In this document: positions 5,200 to 7,136 of the stretch, piece by piece | Layout of the letters: each line of letters starts with the position of its first letter | Position numbering within the stretch: position 1 is the first letter of the stretch | Origin: Bacteroidota bacterium | GTDB lineage: Bacteria > Bacteroidota > Bacteroidia > Chitinophagales > Chitinophagaceae | DNA length: 7,136 nt | Assembly: GCA_947462495.1 (NCBI GenBank) | Contig: CANHOY010000084.1 | Coordinates: forward strand, 1 to 7,136 | Direction of reading: 5' to 3' | Translations under genes and position numbers: made by a program | The notes under the pieces: model-generated | What the model was told of the DNA's origin: nothing | Seen by the model: the letters and a program-made list of their open reading frames with translations, nothing else | Databases searched by the model: none

Positions 5200-6564
5200 T
5201 TATTTTTGAAACTTAAGCATCAAATTAGGCTGAATAGCATGTTGATAATTTGATCTATCCCAAACTGCAAAGCCAAATGGTTGATCTTGTAAACTTGTAA
5301 AATCAACATCTTGTTTCAAAACATCGCTAGTTTTTAATTTTCTTTTATATTCAACAATGTACCCAGTACCCGTATATATTGTAACGCAATCAATATCTGC
5401 ACGCCCATTTTTTAATGGAGAGGAAACTACTGAGGGAATGCATTGAGCGCCAATAGCACTTGTTGCAGCTGTCCCTAATCTTTGGTATTCAGTGCCTGTA
5501 TTGGGATCGATTGTTCCACCACTATAGGTTAATACTCCAGTGGCACTTACTGCTGTTACTTTTTTCGCTGTGCCACTTGCGCTGGTATCGGCAACAATTA
5601 TATAGTTGCTTGTTGAACCTGGTATTACATACATTGGGACTGCCACGGTAGCACCAGTGCCTCCAATTTTTAAATTTTGTGTATTAGCAAATGAGCCCTG
5701 AGAGGCGTCAGTGGTATACACTGGTCTAAAAGGCCATACAGTGGCAGCACTTCCAACCACCAAGTCATCAACATGTCTTCCATTAGCATTTCCACCAGTT
5801 ATATTCGTAACGGCTTGTCCTCCTGCATAATCCTGATAATTATCGTCCATTTTTCCATAACTTAATCCTTTACTTGGTTGCATCCACCACATATCAATTT
5901 TTTCATTTGGCCCATTGGTATAATGGTTTCCACTTGCAGCATTAGATTTAAATGTTGGGCTGGTTACTAAACTATCCAAAGCGGTTTTTCCTACTTTAGC
6001 TATCAAAGATCCTACAGTAGTATAGTCGTAATAAGGTGTAAATACATGGCAGCTTGCATAACAGGTTTGTGTAGAAAATTTCGGAGTTGAATTATCAATA
6101 TTCCATAACATAGCTATTTTATCTTCTCCATACCCTTCTCTTATTAAAACACCATTTGCATCAAAAATTCTAGAGCTTCCTTCCTTTGCCCATAGCTTTG
6201 TGGTAGGATTAAAATACCAAGGAGCTACTTTTTGACTTTGATCTTTATCCGTATATTCTGCTAAGAAATAGATATACTGATCATCATACATTGCTCTTAA
6301 TTTAGTAGGATACTGATCTCCAATATAACCGGTAAATAATCCATTACCTGGATCAGGTACAATAGGTGTAAAAGATAACTTATCAGCTTTATCCCATACC
6401 AGATCAATTACACCGTCAATGGTTGGAGCGGTGGTTACCTTAAGCGCTAATAAATCAGTAGTATTGGAAGAAGCAGTTGAAACAACCACTTGGTCGGTTT
6501 TAGTACAGTACATAAAAAATAGTACTACAAAACTAAAGAGCGATACAATTTTTAAAATTTTCAT
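5200..6564 (-). CDS. Ethylbenzene-dehydrogenase-type (EB_dh) haem-binding lipoprotein
   Basis: The 454-residue product starts MKILKIVSLFSFVVLFFMYC. Cys20 in a relaxed Bacteroidota lipobox makes it a probable lipoprotein. The N-terminal part TIDGVIDLVWDKA (48-60) and 'KLRAMYDDQYIYFLAEYTD' (88-106) are typical of the CBM9/DOMON-like beta-sandwich shared by haem subunits of ethylbenzene, dimethyl-sulfide and related type II DMSO-reductase-family enzymes. EDKIAMLWNI (147-156) has Met152 where a haem ligand would be expected, followed by CYASCH (168-173), a CX3CH motif. KIDMWWMQPSK (222-232) aligns with the family's conserved Trp-rich segment. Residues about 250-395 look like a Gly/Thr/Ser-rich insertion. 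The C-terminus (401-454, with QPFGFAVWD) restores the conserved strands. It leads the upstream block and sits beside a CX4CH lipoprotein. No molybdopterin or FeS partner of type II enzymes is adjacent, so it may act as a free-standing electron-transfer protein. Family confidence is high; function and partner are inferred. Confidence 0.88.
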   Translation of the reverse strand: MKILKIVSLFSFVVLFFMYCTKTDQVVVSTASSNTTDLLALKVTTAPTIDGVIDLVWDKADKLSFTPIVPDPGNGLFTGYIGDQYPTKLRAMYDDQYIYFLAEYTDKDQSQKVAPWYFNPTTKLWAKEGSSRIFDANGVLIREGYGEDKIAMLWNIDNSTPKFSTQTCYASCHVFTPYYDYTTVGSLIAKVGKTALDSLVTSPTFKSNAASGNHYTNGPNEKIDMWWMQPSKGLSYGKMDDNYQDYAGGQAVTNITGGNANGRHVDDLVVGSAATVWPFRPVYTTDASQGSFANTQNLKIGGTGATVAVPMYVIPGSTSNYIIVADTSASGTAKKVTAVSATGVLTYSGGTIDPNTGTEYQRLGTAATSAIGAQCIPSVVSSPLKNGRADIDCVTIYTGTGYIVEYKRKLKTSDVLKQDVDFTSLQDQPFGFAVWDRSNYQHAIQPNLMLKFQK

Positions 6565-6599
6565 ACAATAATCATTTTAGTGAGTGTTAAAATTCCAAC

Positions 6600-6612
6600 T
6601 GCAAAATTTGCA
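6600..6612 (-). promoter_or_regulatory. Possible promoter element of the EB_dh block, within a small palindrome
   Basis: TGCAAAATTTGCA is a perfect inverted repeat around one central base. On the minus strand it contains AAATTTTG (6609-6602), a five-of-six match to the Bacteroidota -7 box TAnnTTTG. There is no TTTG at the -33 position. If this is the -7 box, transcription starts near 6597. The two operator-like repeats would then be centred about 41 and 63 bases upstream, the usual positions for Crp/Fnr-type activation. This is a weak candidate from a short match. Confidence 0.3.
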
Positions 6613-6632
6613 CGGAATTAAATTAGATAGTA

Positions 6633-6644
6633 TGACTATAGTCA
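6633..6644. promoter_or_regulatory. Candidate Crp/Fnr-type operator 1 (TGAC-N4-GTCA)
   Basis: TGACTATAGTCA is a perfect 12-bp palindrome in the divergent spacer. The TGAC-N4-GTCA arrangement resembles sites of Crp/Fnr-family regulators such as the DNR/NnrR and HcpR types. It is about 74 bases from both flanking start codons, and a close relative occurs at 3711-3724. Confidence 0.45.
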
Positions 6645-6653
6645 CTGTTTTTA

Positions 6654-6667
6654 ATGATTGAAATCAT
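6654..6667. promoter_or_regulatory. Candidate Crp/Fnr-type operator 2 (TGAT-N4-ATCA)
   Basis: ATGATT-GA-AATCAT is a perfect 6-bp inverted repeat. Read as TGAT-N4-ATCA it matches the core of the FNR consensus TTGAT-N4-ATCAA, apart from the outermost bases. Its centre (6660.5) is 22 bp from that of operator 1, about two helical turns, so two dimers could bind on the same face. Confidence 0.42.
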
Positions 6668-6712
6668 GTTTGAACTATTTTCGCTAATTTTATACAACTT
6701 AATATTTACAAC

Positions 6713-7136
6713 ATGAATCTCTCTTTCAATGTATTTAAGCAACTTATTACCAGCCCCATAAAGTTTCGTTTTTTCTTATTTCAAAAATTACCTGCTGCTT
6801 TTTTTGCAGGATTAAGAATTCATCATTTTGATCCAGAAAAATGTGTGGTACGAATTAAATATTCTTGGTTTACTATGAACCCCTTTAAATCGGTCTACTT
6901 TGCGGTAGAAGCCATGGCGGCAGAAATGTGTAGTGGTATGTTAGCCTTTGGGCAAGTGTATCAACGAACACCTAAAGTAAGTATGTTAGTCGTTAAAATG
7001 GACGCATCTTTTGTAAAAAAAGCAACAGGAGTAATATTATTTACTTGTGAAGATGGGCAAATGATTCAAAATGCAATCAATGAGGCCATTACATCAGGCG
7101 AAGGCAAAACAATAGTTTGTAAATCCATAGGCACAA
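6713..7136 (+). CDS. DUF4442-type hotdog-fold protein (partial, C-terminus off the right edge)
   Basis: An ATG at 6713-6715 opens a plus-strand frame of 141 codons that runs off the window. The in-frame stop at 6671-6673 excludes an earlier ATG. The product begins MNLSFNVFKQLITSPIKFRF and has no signal peptide. A 'KLPAAFFAGLRIHHFDPEKCVVRI' stretch is followed by NPFKSVYFAVEAMAAEMCSG (residues about 57-76), which matches the DUF4442 pattern of a short strand followed by the central hotdog helix containing Glu. Related to PaaI/YiiD-type thioesterases, these proteins usually act on acyl-thioesters in the cytoplasm, though a substrate cannot be inferred. It is transcribed divergently from the haem-lipoprotein block across 148 bp and may share its operators. 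There is no obvious functional tie to respiration, so it may simply be an unrelated neighbour. The start and frame are secure; the catalytic role is uncertain. Confidence 0.82.
   Translation, partial: MNLSFNVFKQLITSPIKFRFFLFQKLPAAFFAGLRIHHFDPEKCVVRIKYSWFTMNPFKSVYFAVEAMAAEMCSGMLAFGQVYQRTPKVSMLVVKMDASFVKKATGVILFTCEDGQMIQNAINEAITSGEGKTIVCKSIGT

Noticed and set aside
6669..6692. TTTG plus TAATTTTA as a promoter for the DUF4442 gene
   Set aside because: The spacing of 12 bases is too short for the Bacteroidota -33/-7 arrangement and the -7 match is imperfect.
1..7136. CRISPR arrays, tRNA or rRNA genes, insertion sequences and prophage genes
   Set aside because: No direct-repeat array, cloverleaf-like gene, transposase or integrase frame is visible on either strand.

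Overview
The window looks like a low-GC chromosome segment from a member of the Bacteroidota, most likely near the Chitinophagaceae. The basis is inference from several signs: a DUF5777 beta-barrel, relaxed lipoboxes, no visible Shine-Dalgarno sites, AT-rich spacers, promoter-like TTTG boxes, and protein sequences that read like that group. No gene here is informational enough to name a genus.

Nearly all of the window is one respiratory or redox locus on the minus strand, read from about 6564 down to 1. The upstream block (6564 to 3832) encodes a lipoprotein with an ethylbenzene-dehydrogenase-type haem domain (CX3CH motif), a small mono-haem lipoprotein (CX4CH motif) and a DUF5777 outer-membrane barrel. 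A strong 12-bp hairpin follows at 3758-3788. The downstream block (3629 to 1) encodes a classical CX2CH cytochrome c, a 90-residue twin-arginine protein, a twin-arginine iron-sulphur protein, a ten-helix NrfD/ActC-type membrane protein with a GTG start, and a secreted Ig-like protein that runs off the left edge. A divergent plus-strand gene, DUF4442 hotdog protein, begins at 6713 and runs off the right edge.

A working model (inference): the NrfD-type subunit exchanges electrons with menaquinone in the inner membrane and the attached iron-sulphur protein carries them into the periplasm. The soluble cytochrome c then relays them to the two haem lipoproteins and possibly the outer-membrane barrel. 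No molybdopterin catalytic subunit is present in the window, although both the NrfD/FeS pair and the ethylbenzene-dehydrogenase-type haem protein normally accompany one. The locus is therefore either an electron conduit without its own terminal enzyme or one that works with an enzyme encoded elsewhere.

Regulation: the 148-bp divergent spacer holds two FNR/CRP-like inverted repeats, TGAC-N4-GTCA and TGAT-N4-ATCA, with centres 22 bp apart. A third site, matching the first at 11 of 14 positions, lies upstream of the second block. This suggests that one redox- or nitric-oxide-type regulator of the Crp/Fnr family controls both blocks.
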